64,000 nt of DNA. Origin: Anas platyrhynchos (lineage: Eukaryota; Chordata; Aves; Anseriformes; Anatidae). The position numbers and the translations under genes are program-made. Positions 1 through 13,100 of the stretch are shown one piece after another. The stretch spans positions 6,072,001-6,136,000 of the forward strand of contig NC_092600.1 of assembly GCF_047663525.1 (NCBI RefSeq), written 5' to 3'. Each line of letters opens with the position of its first letter. Within the stretch, counting starts at the first letter, position 1. The notes below the pieces were generated by a model. That model searched no databases. It saw only the letters and a program-made list of their open reading frames with translations, and was not told the DNA's origin.

Positions 1-979
1 TAACCTAATCAGTGCCATTTAGCTTTATAAAAATACAAATAAATATCAGAGCAATCATTTTAATTATGACTATCTGTAAGAGACTGTTGCATAAAGAAGC
101 ATCCCTGTTTCCAGTATGATTCAATTTCAACACGTGGGCTGACAGATGATGCTGTGAAGCTCGGGAGCAGACAATTAAGGGTGGCTGCAAACCTCCACCT
201 CTGCCTCTAGGAATGGGCCAGGTAGTTTTAGTAAAGTGGATCTTGTTTGTGAACAGGGGGTCTCAATGACAGCTTGAAGCTCTTTTAAAGCCTAGATTTC
301 TTCATTAGAAAGTGGTAAATAATAGATTTAATTTTTCTTATCCTCCCTCTTACACCAGGCAGAGAGCTGTTGAGGTTGCTATAGGGACATTTCAGCACCC
401 AGTCTTTGTCTCTGCTGGGAGAACGTGAAGGTCAGTAGTTTGCATTATGCCACTGGGAAGAGGGTAGCGAGCTGCTGGGCTGTGGACTGGAACCAGTGGG
501 AGGTGAGGGCTGGGACCAGTAAGCTCATTTCACGCAAGCCTTTGAATCTCCTTTGGGAAACAACTGCTTCTGTCCTTTCTCACCACAAGTAAATCCATAG
601 CAGCGATCAGCTCTCTGCAGTAACAACACTCCTGATGGGAATCTTTCAGCTTAGCAGGATATAAACTTGGTAATTTACATGCCCCTACCCAGGAGGCTTC
701 CTGGCATTGTTTATCTCCAAGAATTATCCTTCATAATGCTTAGGTGCTCACTTACTGCTGGCAAACATGCTTGGAGGCTAGATTTAATGTTCTTGCTTGA
801 CGTGCACCTTAATTAAATTTGCTAAGTATAATCAAAGCAACAGGATCGTGTGAGAAGAATAATGACAAGCCAAACCCTCTCAACATGTGCTCTTTCTGCC
901 TTTTCTTCCTTGCTCTTGTGTTCTCTCCTTCCCAGGCACTCCCCTCGTGCCCCCAGACGTACCGGGACAGATGTCTTAC
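1..979 (-). other. FAT2: FAT2 intron after the last exon in the window (partial)
   Basis: This is intronic DNA downstream of the exon ending at 980. The donor reads CAG|GTAAGA on the minus strand. No further exon of the cadherin, laminin G or EGF region could be recognised here, so the next exon lies off the left edge. The stretch is moderately AT-rich and I see no repeat family or regulatory site in it that I could support. Confidence 0.8.
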
Positions 980-1176
980 CTGGCCGCACTCGGGGCTGTT
1001 GTCATTGATATCCAGAACAAAAATTTCCACTTCTGTGGTAGCCTGAAATTTCCCATCAGAAGCCATAACCTTGAGGAGATATTTCTCTGTATCTTCCCTG
1101 TCCAGAGGCTTCTTGGAAGAAATTGTCCATTCTCCTTCGATTTGGTTAACTTGGAACTGTCCTAGCGTGTCTCCTT
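980..1176 (-). CDS. FAT2: FAT2 coding exon 10 (last in window)
   Basis: This 197-nt exon encodes about residues 2949-3014, starting EGDTLGQF and ending with the linker [11 protein letters not shown], which closes a cadherin repeat. The acceptor is a pyrimidine tract ending CCTTCCAG before AAGGAGAC. The donor is CAG|GTAAGA. The first two bases complete a Glu codon begun by the G at the end of the 4-kb exon, so phases fit. A 25-base T run (minus strand) sits 28 bases upstream of the acceptor and extends its pyrimidine tract. Confidence 0.95.
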
Positions 1177-4100
1177 CTGGAAGGGGCAAGAGAAGCAAGA
1201 AGGAAAAAAAAAAAAAAAAAAAAAAAAAGGCATTTACTGAGTGTTGAAAATCAGAAGTGGTAAGGCATGGGGATATTCCATGCCAGTCCTGTAGGAGAGC
1301 TGAAGGACTGGCAGTGGTGACACAGAAAAGGCACTGCTATCACAGCAGTCAGGAGGGGAGTGGTTGGTCCACCTCGCTGCACAGCTGCAAAATACCCTGC
1401 ACATTTCTGTTATGCACTGAGTATTACACTGGGGAGATGAATGGGATGGAAAGAGGAAACAGCTCCCAATTGCAAAAAGGTCTTTGTAATGTTCTGCAGA
1501 CATGCATATTCATTGCTGCAAAACCACATCTTCTCACTTTCCTAAAACGTGTCAGACTTTCTCGGTGTATGTTCCTAAAGGGATCTGAGAATTGCAGATA
1601 CCCTGGAGACACTGGTTGGATTTTATTGTTTCATACCATGTATACTTTTATTTCCTTTTAATATTTAGATGCATTTAATATGTAGCTCTGCTTCCTGGAG
1701 CTACTTTTCATCCTATAAGACCAAAATGATGAGAGACATAGGTAAAATTGAGACTACGCAGGCTCTCCAGTCCACTGGATTCCTGTCTCTCCCACTGATG
1801 CTACACGAGGTGGATGTAAGAGGGGCAGATGCTGCCCCTGGAGAATCCCTCTCTTCTGGCAAAGAGCTCATGTCCTCTGCTGCACCCAAGCCATTAGAGA
1901 GAAGGAGAGAGCACACGGGGTAACGGGAGGCAATGAAGAGAGTTGGCTGCAGGGCTTGTTCATGCCAGGCTCTGAAGGGCCTCGTGCAGCGAGGTAAAAT
2001 AAATTCACTCTCTTTCTGCTTTATGTGTGCAATGGTGTTGTGGTCGTGAGTCTGGAGACCACTGAGACATCTGCTGGCCTCTCTTCTGATGCTGGGAGAC
2101 CCCAGCCCCTGCTCAGATTTAGCTCCAGTGTGCTTGAAATCAATGCGCAGGTGAACACGGGAAGCCAGGCTCTGCGTTCACCTCCTGCTATAGCACTACA
2201 CTGCAGCTGTATTTATGTATTTTTGTGTAAAGTTTGACTGGCACTTTTAAGTACAAAGCAGCAAGAATATATGGTATTCACCACTAACGCAAATGTGCAT
2301 TCTCTCAGGCCTAAAGTAATTGGAAGTTACTGCTTCCTTTAAAACGGCAGAAACGCTAATACAGAAATGAATTGCCTCTTTCCTCCCAAAGGCTTGCAAA
2401 TTCCTAGGCATGCCATAAACCAACTGAAAGTACCAGCATTCCTCCCCTGTTTTGAATGGTTCCTATAACAGATAACAGGCTGCAGCATGATTTGGTTAAA
2501 TGTTTTGACCCTGAAGGGTCTTCATTTGAGTTTGAGCAAACATTTTAATTTGAAGTATCTGTTCCAGGACCCCTTTGGGGTCAAACAGTACTGTAAAATC
2601 AAGCTTCTACTTGTGTAGATGCACAACAAACATTCCAGTATAACTTTTGGTTGTTTTACTGCAGTGGTTAATTTCAGTTGGCACAACTGATGCTGCAGGG
2701 GTGCAAGAGTCATCTTTGGTGTTTCTTGTTAGTCAAAACACTCACAAAGACTGACGTGAACAGGAAAGTGTAAATAAATGAAATTACAGTACTGTGAATT
2801 AGTTTCTAAAGATTTTTGGATACCCTAGACTCTGTTAACCGAAGAGTCTTGCTCCTGGCAGAGCTCAGGCTTCCTCTACTATTTCTGACAGGACTGTCAG
2901 TGTAATGCTGTTTCTGTATCAGTATTTTACAAGACAAGGTATCAAAGCCTCACTTGGTGATGATATTCTAATTATTCTTGCCCATTTAGAAGATACAAAG
3001 TCAGGCAAACTCACCGGTAATGTAGCAGGTGACCCGCCGGTTCTGCTCAGAGATGTCTGCATCGATGGTGCTCAGAGTGACAACCACCTGCCCGGGCTCT
3101 GCGTTCTCGATTACCGATCCTTTATAGAAGTCTGACGTGAACTGTGGGGCATTATCATTTTCATCAGAGACAGTCACCTCCACCAGGGTTTGGGAAGAGA
3201 GTTGGACTTTCCTGCCATGGTCAGTGGCGACCACATAAAAACGATAAGTCTCCTGAGTTTCACAGTCCAGCTCTTTCAGTGTGGTGATCCATCCACTCTC
3301 TCCATCAATGGTGAAGAGTCCTCGGAGGTTGCCAGACTCTGCTTCCAAGCTGTAGGTCACCTGCCCATCGCTTCCAGTGTCCTGGTCGTTAGCTGTCACT
3401 TGAATGACTGTGGTTCCCGATGGCATGTTCTCCATGACAAAAGCTTTGTAGGGATCTGCCTCAAAAACAGGTTTGTTGTCATTGATGTCTTGCACTTGGA
3501 TATTCACGGAGACCAGGGAGACCAGCTCAGTCTCCTGATGTGAGCAGTGAGCCATAACATCAATCTGGTACCACTTGGTGGTCTCATGATCCACCGCCTT
3601 TTTGATTTTCAAAGCCCCTGTTTGTTCATCCAGCGTGAACACCTCGTCCTTGTTACTTTCTGTGGTGGTTCCCTTCACCAGGCTGTATATGATGGGATCC
3701 TCTGCAAAAGCTTTGACTGACCCTATTTCCGAACCTTCTGGAAGGTCCTCAGAGGCTGAGAATGTGTAAAGGGGCTCAGAAAACCTTGGCAATGTCACCT
3801 CCCTGGGGACAATTTGAAGGTTCACTGGGACAAGGGAGTTCCAGTGAGGGGGCCTGCCATCTTCAGCTTTCACCTTGAAGTTAAAGGCTCTGTTTTCTAA
3901 ACCAACAAGGCTCTCTTTCACCTTAACCACCCCAGTGGCAGCATTGATCTCAACAAGGTCTTCTGCCACATCTTCCACGGAGTCAACGGAGTAAATGACA
4001 TCTGCATTTGCACCTTCATCGGCATCATAAGCCAGTACCTGAATGACGGGGGAGCCCTTGCTTACGTTGGACTGGATGGACAGCGTGTATTCAGATGCTT

Positions 4101-7100
4101 TGAACTGAGGTGGGTTGTCATTCTCATCTGTAAGGATTATTTTGACAGTGCAGAACGCCACCTTCCCGCCCCCATCCTTGGCCATGACTTTAATGGCAAT
4201 GACTCTCTCGGTGGAGTTTTCCCTGTCCAGTTTTTGCAGCGTGGTAATATGGCCTTTGTTATCTATGGAGAACTTCTCATCAGCAAGTTTATTTATGATG
4301 GTGTAGTCTATAGTGCCATACGGGCCACCGTCTGGGTCGATAGCCAGCAGCTCAATCACTTTGGTACCTATCTCAGCATTTTCCGCCAGCTCTGCCTCGT
4401 ACACATTCTGCCGAAAAGAGGGGCTGTATTTGTTGGCGTTGGTGGTGTTGATATACACTGGCACCGTGCTCTTGAAAACACCATCTGAAGCAGAAACTCT
4501 GAGATTGTAAGATGACTCCAAGTCCTTTTTGCAGCGGTTGAACATGGATATTATTCCAGAGGTGCTGTTGATGGTGAAATGCCTGTTGTCGTTGCCTGAG
4601 AGTATCACATATTCCAGTCGGGTGGTGTCTCCACTGTCGGGGTCCAGGGCCTGGACTTTTATCACAATGTGCCCACACGTAGCCATTTCGCTTACCTTGG
4701 CTTCATACTGAAGCTGGCTGAACTCGGGAGGATTGTCATTGATGTCCATCACATCCACAATTACCAGGGCATCGCTGCTAAGTGGAGGCATCCCATGGTC
4801 TGCAGCTCTCACTTTCATGCGAAACTGCTGATTTTTTTCATAATCAAGCGCTTGAGCTGTTGTTATTTGCCCTGTGCTGGCATCTATATTAAAGAACTTG
4901 GTAGCATCTGAACCATCATCCAATATCTGATAGGAGACAACTTTGTTTCTGCCTGAATCTTTATCAGAAGCAAAGATCTGGATAACAGGGGTATGCGCGG
5001 GCATACTCTCTGAGACAGACGCTGTGTAGATCATCTGAGAAAACACCGGCGGGTTGTCGTTAATGTCCTCTACCTCCACCTCTACCCTGGCTTCTGAAAA
5101 GGACCCAAGCGCTGTGTCTGTGGCTCTAACAGTGAACGTGTGTTTTGTCTGCAGCTCATAGTCCAGCTGGCCTGTGACAGTAAGGACACCGGTTTTGAAG
5201 TCGGTGCTGAACAGCTTCAGGGAGTCTTCTTCCACAATGTTGTAGATGAGGCGCAAGCCCTCAGGGCTGCGGGCCTGTATGTGGAGGATAGAGGTGTACA
5301 GGGGGATGTTTTCTGGCACCTTCACTCGGTAATACAGACTTTGGAACAGAGGGTTGGATTTATTCCTCACGCTGATCACAACCTCCTCTTCAGCGAGGAG
5401 CGGAGGCTCGCCTTTGTCCTTAGCAATGACTCGGAGGCTGTATTTATTCAGTGCTTGATAGTCAAGGGGCATCTTTAGTGAGATGTCTCCTAGGTAGGGG
5501 TCGATCCAAAAATACTTGTAGTCCTCTGCGAATGAGTAGGTAATGGCTGCATTATTCCCTATGTCTTTATCTGTTGCTGATACCTGAAAGAGTACATCAC
5601 CTGGCTCCGTGCCATCCTGCACTGAGGTGTAGTACGGCACGTTCTCAAACTGGGGTGGATTGTCATTGACATCCTCTACATAAACTTTGACCGTGGCCTG
5701 GGACACTCTCGGTGGTTTCCTGTTGTCCTTCACCTCCACCGCTACCTCGTGCATGTCTTGGGTTTCACGGTCAAATTTCACACCCTTGGTCTGGAGTACT
5801 CCAGATGCCTGGATCATTTTGAATCTTTCCTTCCCGTTCAAAAGTGAGTAGAAGAGCGGTTCATTTAGCTGATAGCCCTTGACCCCAAGAACAGTGAGAG
5901 TCTTCTCATCTGTAGAGTTCTCCATCACAGTTGCTGTGTATACATCCTGATCAAATTTTAAGCCAGAACCTTGTACTTGAGTTAAATTTAGTTTAACCAG
6001 AGCAGTGCTCTTATATAAGCCATCACCAGCTCTGACCGTGAGTTCACGGTGGCTTCCCAAGCCGGTAGCATTGAGAATGGAGATGAGACCAGTGAGTGGA
6101 TGAATGCAGAAAGCATTATCAAGGTTCCCTTCCACGATGCTGTAGGTCACCTCTGAATCTGCATCTTTTGCCTGCACTGACAAAAGCTCCATCCCTGGAT
6201 GGACAGGTAACAGGACAGAAAGCTCGTAAGTGTCTTTGACAAAGACTGGAGGTGAGTCATTCACATCTTTAACATGGATTGTCACCTTGGCTGGCTTGGA
6301 TGCAAATAAGCTGGGACTTCCACTGTCATGTGCGTGTACACTGAAGTGGAAAACTGGGGTAAGCTCATAGTCTATATCAGCACGACTGGTAAGGGTCCCT
6401 GTGCTGGGGTCTACTGTAAAATATTTCAGTGCTTCTGGTTCCAAAATCTCATAGACCAGCAAAGCATTGGAGTCTTGGTCAGCGTCTGTTGCGTGGGTCA
6501 CCAGGGGAGCATTGCTCTCATCCAGAACCATGGTTTGTGACGGAGCGTTCTCCATGATCCAGCCAGTGAAGGCAGGCTTAACGAAGATGGGCACATTGTC
6601 ATTCTCATCGATGACATAGATAAGCACCATTGTGTCCATAAAAGCTCCAGCCATGTTGGTGCCACGGACTTTCAACTGGTAAAAAGACACCTGCTCGAAA
6701 TCTAAGCTCTTCTGGGTGGAAATAAGGCCTGACTGATAGTTCATGGAAAACACTCCATCTCCGTTTCCATCTTTTATTTCATAGCTGACTGGTGACAAGC
6801 TTGTGGCTGAAACCTGGATCAGAGGAGAGCCAACAGCAGTGGATTCACTGATCTCTGTGATGTATTCAGGCTCTGGAAATTTTGGAGGGGTCCGATCAGA
6901 GGGTCTAATGCGGACATGCACTGTAGCAGAATCTTTAAGCTGGGGGAACCCTTGGTCTTCTGCCTTTACAATGAGTGTAAATCTCTCTTGCTTGGATGGG
7001 TCCAGTTTCTGGGCAACTGTAATAATTCCAGAATGTGGATCAATGCTGAAGAAACCTTCCCCATTACCTGCAAGAAGAAAAATGACAAAGTAAAGAATGA

Positions 7101-10100
7101 AAACACCCTCTTGCTCTAGGCTTTCCGTGCCTCTTTTCTACAGATGCTCCTAATTTCAGACCTAATTAACATCTGTTTCTTTAATTGAGAGACAACAATC
7201 TTCTTCATTAATTTCTAAATAATTTTCATTCTAAGAACAATGAACTCATTGAGATCTATGGGCTAACATTTAAATCAATCAAAATGTAAATTAGAGAATA
7301 AATGCCCTTCTGATTTGAGCATATTTAGTGGTGTCAGAGCTTGTGCTTGAAACTTCTGCCTTGTGTGCAGAACATGGCAGCACAGACGGTACTAGTTGCT
7401 TCAAGCCCTGTCATGCTTATAATTACCAATACTTCAGGAGCAATTATATTCCCCAGTCCTTGATCTCAATTGCAGTGAGAAAGATGGAGTGGCGGATGGT
7501 TTATCTTCTGCAAAGAATTTGCCTGCTAAATAGGCAGTGTGGCACAACCACAAGTATTTAAGTCTTAATCTTTAGAGTAAATGATAAAATACCTGCCCAC
7601 TGAGCTTGTATGACCCTAAAAGACAATCAGTTAATGCTGAGAGGCTGTTCCCCTTTTCTAAGGATCTATTTCTTGGTAGAACTGTTGGAACTGACGACAG
7701 AAGTTGTGCAAAGTGAGTAGTTTTACCTAAGTACTGGACAGTAAACCCTCACTCCATTCTCATGGATGGGAAGATGAGATTTTAAGTCGTTCTGACTTGC
7801 CTGGTCATATTTTACCATAGATCAGTGACACAACACTGAACTGTCTTCTTAAGGAAGGATGCTAACATTCAGTAACATGGAAATTACGTTCTTGCTCTAG
7901 ATTTTCTCTGGATAGGAAGGGAATGACAGCTCAGAAATGTGCAGTTTGCTGTTTTTTGCAACAACCAGAGAAAGCTGGACAGCTAGCTGGCCACCAGCTA
8001 CAGCACGGAAGCAGAGGCATGCTCATAGCCCAAACTGCTTTGCTGCATGGCTCTCACCTGCCTGAAGAGAGTAGTGGATTTCGGCATTGGCTCCTTGGTC
8101 CTGATCGAGCGCTCTGACTTGTATAACCTCTGTGCCCACCGCTGCTGAGTCCAGCACTTCTGCTTCGTAATGGATGGTGCTGAACTGCGGGGGGTGAAGG
8201 TTGCAGTTCTCCACGTGGATGATGACCCGAACAAAGTTCCTCTTGATGGGCACCTCCTGGTCCCGTACCTGGATGACAGGGAGGAAGAGCAGGTACGGTC
8301 ACACTTAGGGAGCAGGCAGTCTTCTGTGCACTGGGCTCCCACTATTTTGTCAGGACCCTTACAGAGGCTGATGGGTTTCATCGATACCAACCCCTCCTGC
8401 AAGTTTCAGAGCCAAAGCACAACCATGGAGTTGAAAGCAAAAATTAACAATTATTGGTGTTCCTGATACAGGAACCCAGTGGCTGTCTGATGAAAGTAGC
8501 TGGGTGAAGGGCGCATTTCACGGTTATGTTGTTAATTAGATTTATATAGTAAAATTTAACACCCTGCTTTCCTCTTCCCTGTCACTCTAGGCAAATTCTC
8601 CTTCAAAGACTTGAACCAGTCTGATTTTTTTCACCAACCTGTATATCCTGGTGAAGCTGAGGGATTTGGCAGGGTTTGGCTAGGACTCACCATCACTGTT
8701 AGGGTGTGTAGTGGCATGGGCTGGGAACTGAAGCCTTCTGCTGTTGTGAGGACCCCGCTGCTAGGATCCAGCTGGAAAAGTCTTGTGCTTTTGGGGTCCA
8801 CGCTGCCATGAATGGTGTAGATGAGCCCCTTGCCTTTGTCCTTGTCTGTTGCGCTGACTTGAAGGATTTCCCTCCCCGAGGGGGTATCTTCAGGTATCCT
8901 CACCTCGTAATGGCTCTCTAGGAACTGGGGACGGTGCTGGTTGATGTCAATCACGTGGATAAAGGCCTGTTGGGGAGACAGCACAGTGAGGGTAGCAGAG
9001 CCTTGAGAGCTGTGATTTATGGAGCCATGCAAAATCTCATCTCCTATTCCCTCTTGGGTGGGCCAGTGCTCTGAGTCCTGTAACCATCACAGCCTCTCCA
9101 ATGCTTGGACCATGGTGACTGGGAACCCCTGCTGTGCCTTCTTCATGTGTGTGGAGAAGCCATGCAAAATCAAAGTTCATGATTTGCACTTTTTAGACAA
9201 ATCTTCCCCTTTGAGAGCAAAGCTCTCAGGCCTGCCTGAGTCCTAGCTGCAAAGTCACCTAGTTTCTTCTGTTTGGTCTCACACCCTGACTGTCCCTCAC
9301 CCCCATACTGACTTGTTGACTGCATCTGAGGAAGTCCCAGGCAAGGGTAGTAATTTGTTTCCTTTAACAAACCTGAACATGCCATGGGTGTTTTGCACCA
9401 GCAGGTTTCCTGACATCTGCCAGGGGCCTTGAGTGCCAAAATAAACTTGGGGATGAGATGCAAGGTGGCAGGGAATGCACACCAGGCAAGGCAGGGCTTT
9501 GTTTGTTTATTTGGAGCAATACCTGAAGATAGTTGAGATAGCTCTCCATTAGCAGCGCGTTTCACAGGAACAGAAGCGCTCCTCATTCATCAACCCCCAC
9601 AAACCTCCCCAGCCAATTTCCCACGATAAGCGTCACTGGTGGGTGACTCATGATCTAGGCCTTCCTCGGTAGGGAGGGCTGCATTTCTGGCTGCATCTTA
9701 GTTATGGAGAAAACGGTCGGTGAAAGATCAAGCCCTGAACACCCCTCCTGAGGGGAGCTAAAGATACGTGAACCTCAGCAGCCACAGGAACGGGGGCTCA
9801 GGGACATGCCTGAGAGCAACGTGCCTCCTTTCACCTGCTCTTGTTTTCATGTGGCAGCTCCGAGGACACAGCACCTCTGCATTTGCCCCGCTCAGCCCCA
9901 GGCAGCTCCGTGCTGTTATGCTGTTAGTGCTCCATGTGCTGGAGCAGCACAGGGCAGGACCTGACCTCACCTCCTGAAGTTGTGTCTGTGCTGGGTTTAC
10001 ACAAGGCAGCGAGTCCCAGGCTGTGGTCCCACAGACCCAAGCATGACCTAGCTGCACACACATTTACCTTACGTCTTAGTATGTTGTTGCAGCCATGCTG

Positions 10101-13100
10101 TAATTTGGTCTGAGCAGCTGAGAGCGAGCTGAGGGCTGAGTGTGTGCTGCCATCCCAGCTTGGCCAGTGGTGTAGCTGTGTCCCTATATATCAGCAGGAA
10201 AGGACGTGGCTTTCCTAGACTGTTTGTGTTTCCAACAACATAAAAAAACATCTTAGGCTGGGACTTGTGCAAGACTTGTGTCACTGTGTAATGATAGATC
10301 ATGGTGTAATGAGATTCTTGTACCTGGCACCTGATCAGTGGAGTCAGAAGGAAGATTCCTTTTGGCATATACTCATTCTCGATGGGTTTCTACTAAAGCA
10401 GAAAGGATTACCTGAGTTTTGATGGTAGTGGACCCATCGGTGACTTCTACTGTCAGGTTATAGCTTGACTTTTTCCTTGCATCAAGGGCTCTTGCAATAA
10501 CCATACTACCTGTACTCTTCTCAATATCAAAATCCATGTCATCATCGCCACCTGAAATAAGAGAGAAATGAAAAAAAAAAAAAAGGAAATGGTGGGAGAG
10601 TTACAGCTACATTTCTGTCTGGAGCAAGCTACAAGCACCTGCATGGCAAAGGGATTCCAGAGGCTGCCAGGAGATCTGAAGGATGAGGATCTCCCCTCCA
10701 GACACCATACACAAACCACACACCAAGCTCACGCCCAGCCACAGAGATACGTGGCATGCCAGGCAGTACACCTGGAATGGGGGTGTGTAGGCATTTACCC
10801 CTGGCACTCAGCTAGTTGGAGGCAGTGCCATAGGCAAGGTTTCCTCCAGATCTGGAAAATCAATACAAAATGTGAGGGGTGGACGCAAGAGACAGGGAAG
10901 ACATGGAGAAGCTGGACAAGGAGGTAGTAATGGATAATGACAAAGGAGTACGAGAGGAAAGATGAGGGAAATCAGAGAAAATGAGGGGGAGGAGAGGAGA
11001 ATGGATGCACATATGCATGGGAAGTCCTGGCTAGATTTGCAACAGGCACATCTGAGCATTGATTTATTTGCACAAGGCCTCCAGCTGCGCTGCATCACAT
11101 GGAGCAGGTGCCTGCAGGGCTGAACAATGCTCCTGCTGGCCTCCACTTCAAGGTGACACCATGGGCATGCCAGCAGTGATCTTCATTGCCACGGCTGGGA
11201 GCCTGCGAGCTCCTGAAGCAGCCCAGATCTGGAACAGTTGGGGAAGCAGACGGTGCTTGCAGGGTGAGCAGAGCCCACTGCCTCCATCCCAGATGGCTCC
11301 ATAGTGCCGGGAACCACGGCCCAAGCAGCTCAGCACCAGCAGGCTGCCCCTCACACTGTCACACCTCACTTGCTGGTGGCTCCCTAGTTCCCCGTCACAG
11401 ATGAAGCACCACTACATCATTCTGAGATTTGGCTAGATAGAAGCAGCTTTCTGCCACTGTATCCCAGCTCTCAGCTCCTCCATTCTTGGCTACCAGGTGC
11501 TCTGGATTTTGCTTTATGCTCTTACCAGCTGGGAAAATGTTGGCTGGCTGTTAATTGACACACCTTCCCTTGCGGGAGAAATGCAGGGGTTGCCAGCCAT
11601 CTGGAGCAGCACCTTCCTGCTGGGAAGGAGACAGAAGGAAGCAGAGACAGAGGAAAAGGGAGGGACCCATGGATGCCTTTCCCTGACAGAAGACAGAAGG
11701 GTTCCCTCTGCGTGGTGCCAAAGGCAAAGAGGAAGCCCAGGAAAGGAGAGCCATTAAAATGCTGCTTTGTGAGAGTTTTTGCCAGCACCACCAGCCCAGT
11801 GACAGAGCCCTGGTGGACTGGGAAAGGCAAAATTTTGAGCATGGAGCTGAAGGCTCCTGGATCTCTGCCTGACTGCCTGACTGCCCGCTGCTGGGACGCC
11901 GAGCTGGTGAAATGAGGGCCTGTCCTCTTCCCCTGCTACACACACCAACAGCACCCTGACTGGCACGTCGGGCACCAGGGACCACCAAAGACGAGACCGA
12001 GCACACAGGCAAGTGCTCAGCAGGTTCAGGATGGGATAAGGTTCAGAGGAAGGCGTCGTTAATGCTGCAAACCCACGCAGGCACTGCCGCTGCCAGATAA
12101 GCCTCGCGCTGATACTGCCTGCTCCTTGCAGCCTTGTATCTCCCGTTGCTTAATTGTATTTACGCACCATTATCCCTGCCCTGACATTCTAACGGAGAAA
12201 GCTATTCACTCGCCCAATTAAGGCTTTGTTTGACGAGGGCTAGCCCTGCAGGCAGTGTCAGGAAGAGGCTGTGCGAGGCAGATTGGGGCAACACTTCAAA
12301 ACACCAAATTACCTGAGCACAATTGGCCCTCGTTTGTAGGACCAGTTCTGCACGCCCACTGCCTGATGAGAGTCCCTGGGGGGTGACAGCCCACGTCCCC
12401 TCTGCCCTGGCATCCTGTGTCTCAGAGGAGGCCCTAGAGCCACTTTGGTTTCATGTCTACATCACCCCCAGGATGCTGCGAGGTGGAAGCGATGGCCCCA
12501 CCAGGCAGGTCCAACCAGCTCCATGAGGAGCCCTTCCTTCTCAGCTCCCTGGTGGGACCGTGGGCTCTGCAGCACCCAGCCAGACCATGGATCCTCACAA
12601 GGTGCTTTACCATAACCCAAATGTCCCTCAGCTTTCCCTGGAAGCCGAGGGAGCCGGGGCGAGTGCTCTGGACACCCTTGTGCGGGTGCAGTCTCTGTGC
12701 CTCACCTGTGATATTGAACCACACTTGGCTGGGGCCCATCTCGATGCTGATCACTCCCACCATGTGGTTCACGGGATCCGTCTCCATGACGGCGAAGTTA
12801 AAGTGGGGCTCGTCGAAAGCCAGCGGCTCCGAGGAAGGGCCGGGCCGGGCGACCCAGCTGATGTGAAGCCGCACGTGGGAGGAGAGCGGAGGGCTGCCGC
12901 CGTCCGTTGCCTTGACCTGCCGGGAGAGGCAGGGTGAGGGCTGGTTTGGCAATCTGCTGCAAGAACCGAGGCTGACTGGGGTGGTTAAAGCCCCCTAGGA
13001 AGCTGCTTCTCCCACCCACTGGGAATTTTAGGCACCCAAAGTCCCACAGAATACGTCTGGTCCCGCTAGGCCGTGCTCTGGCCTAGGTGGAGCATTGCGA

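Noticed and set aside
3190-5478. Several plus-strand ORFs of 60-117 codons across the giant FAT2 exon
   Set aside because: They are antisense shadows of a strongly conserved cadherin frame on the minus strand and have no domains of their own.
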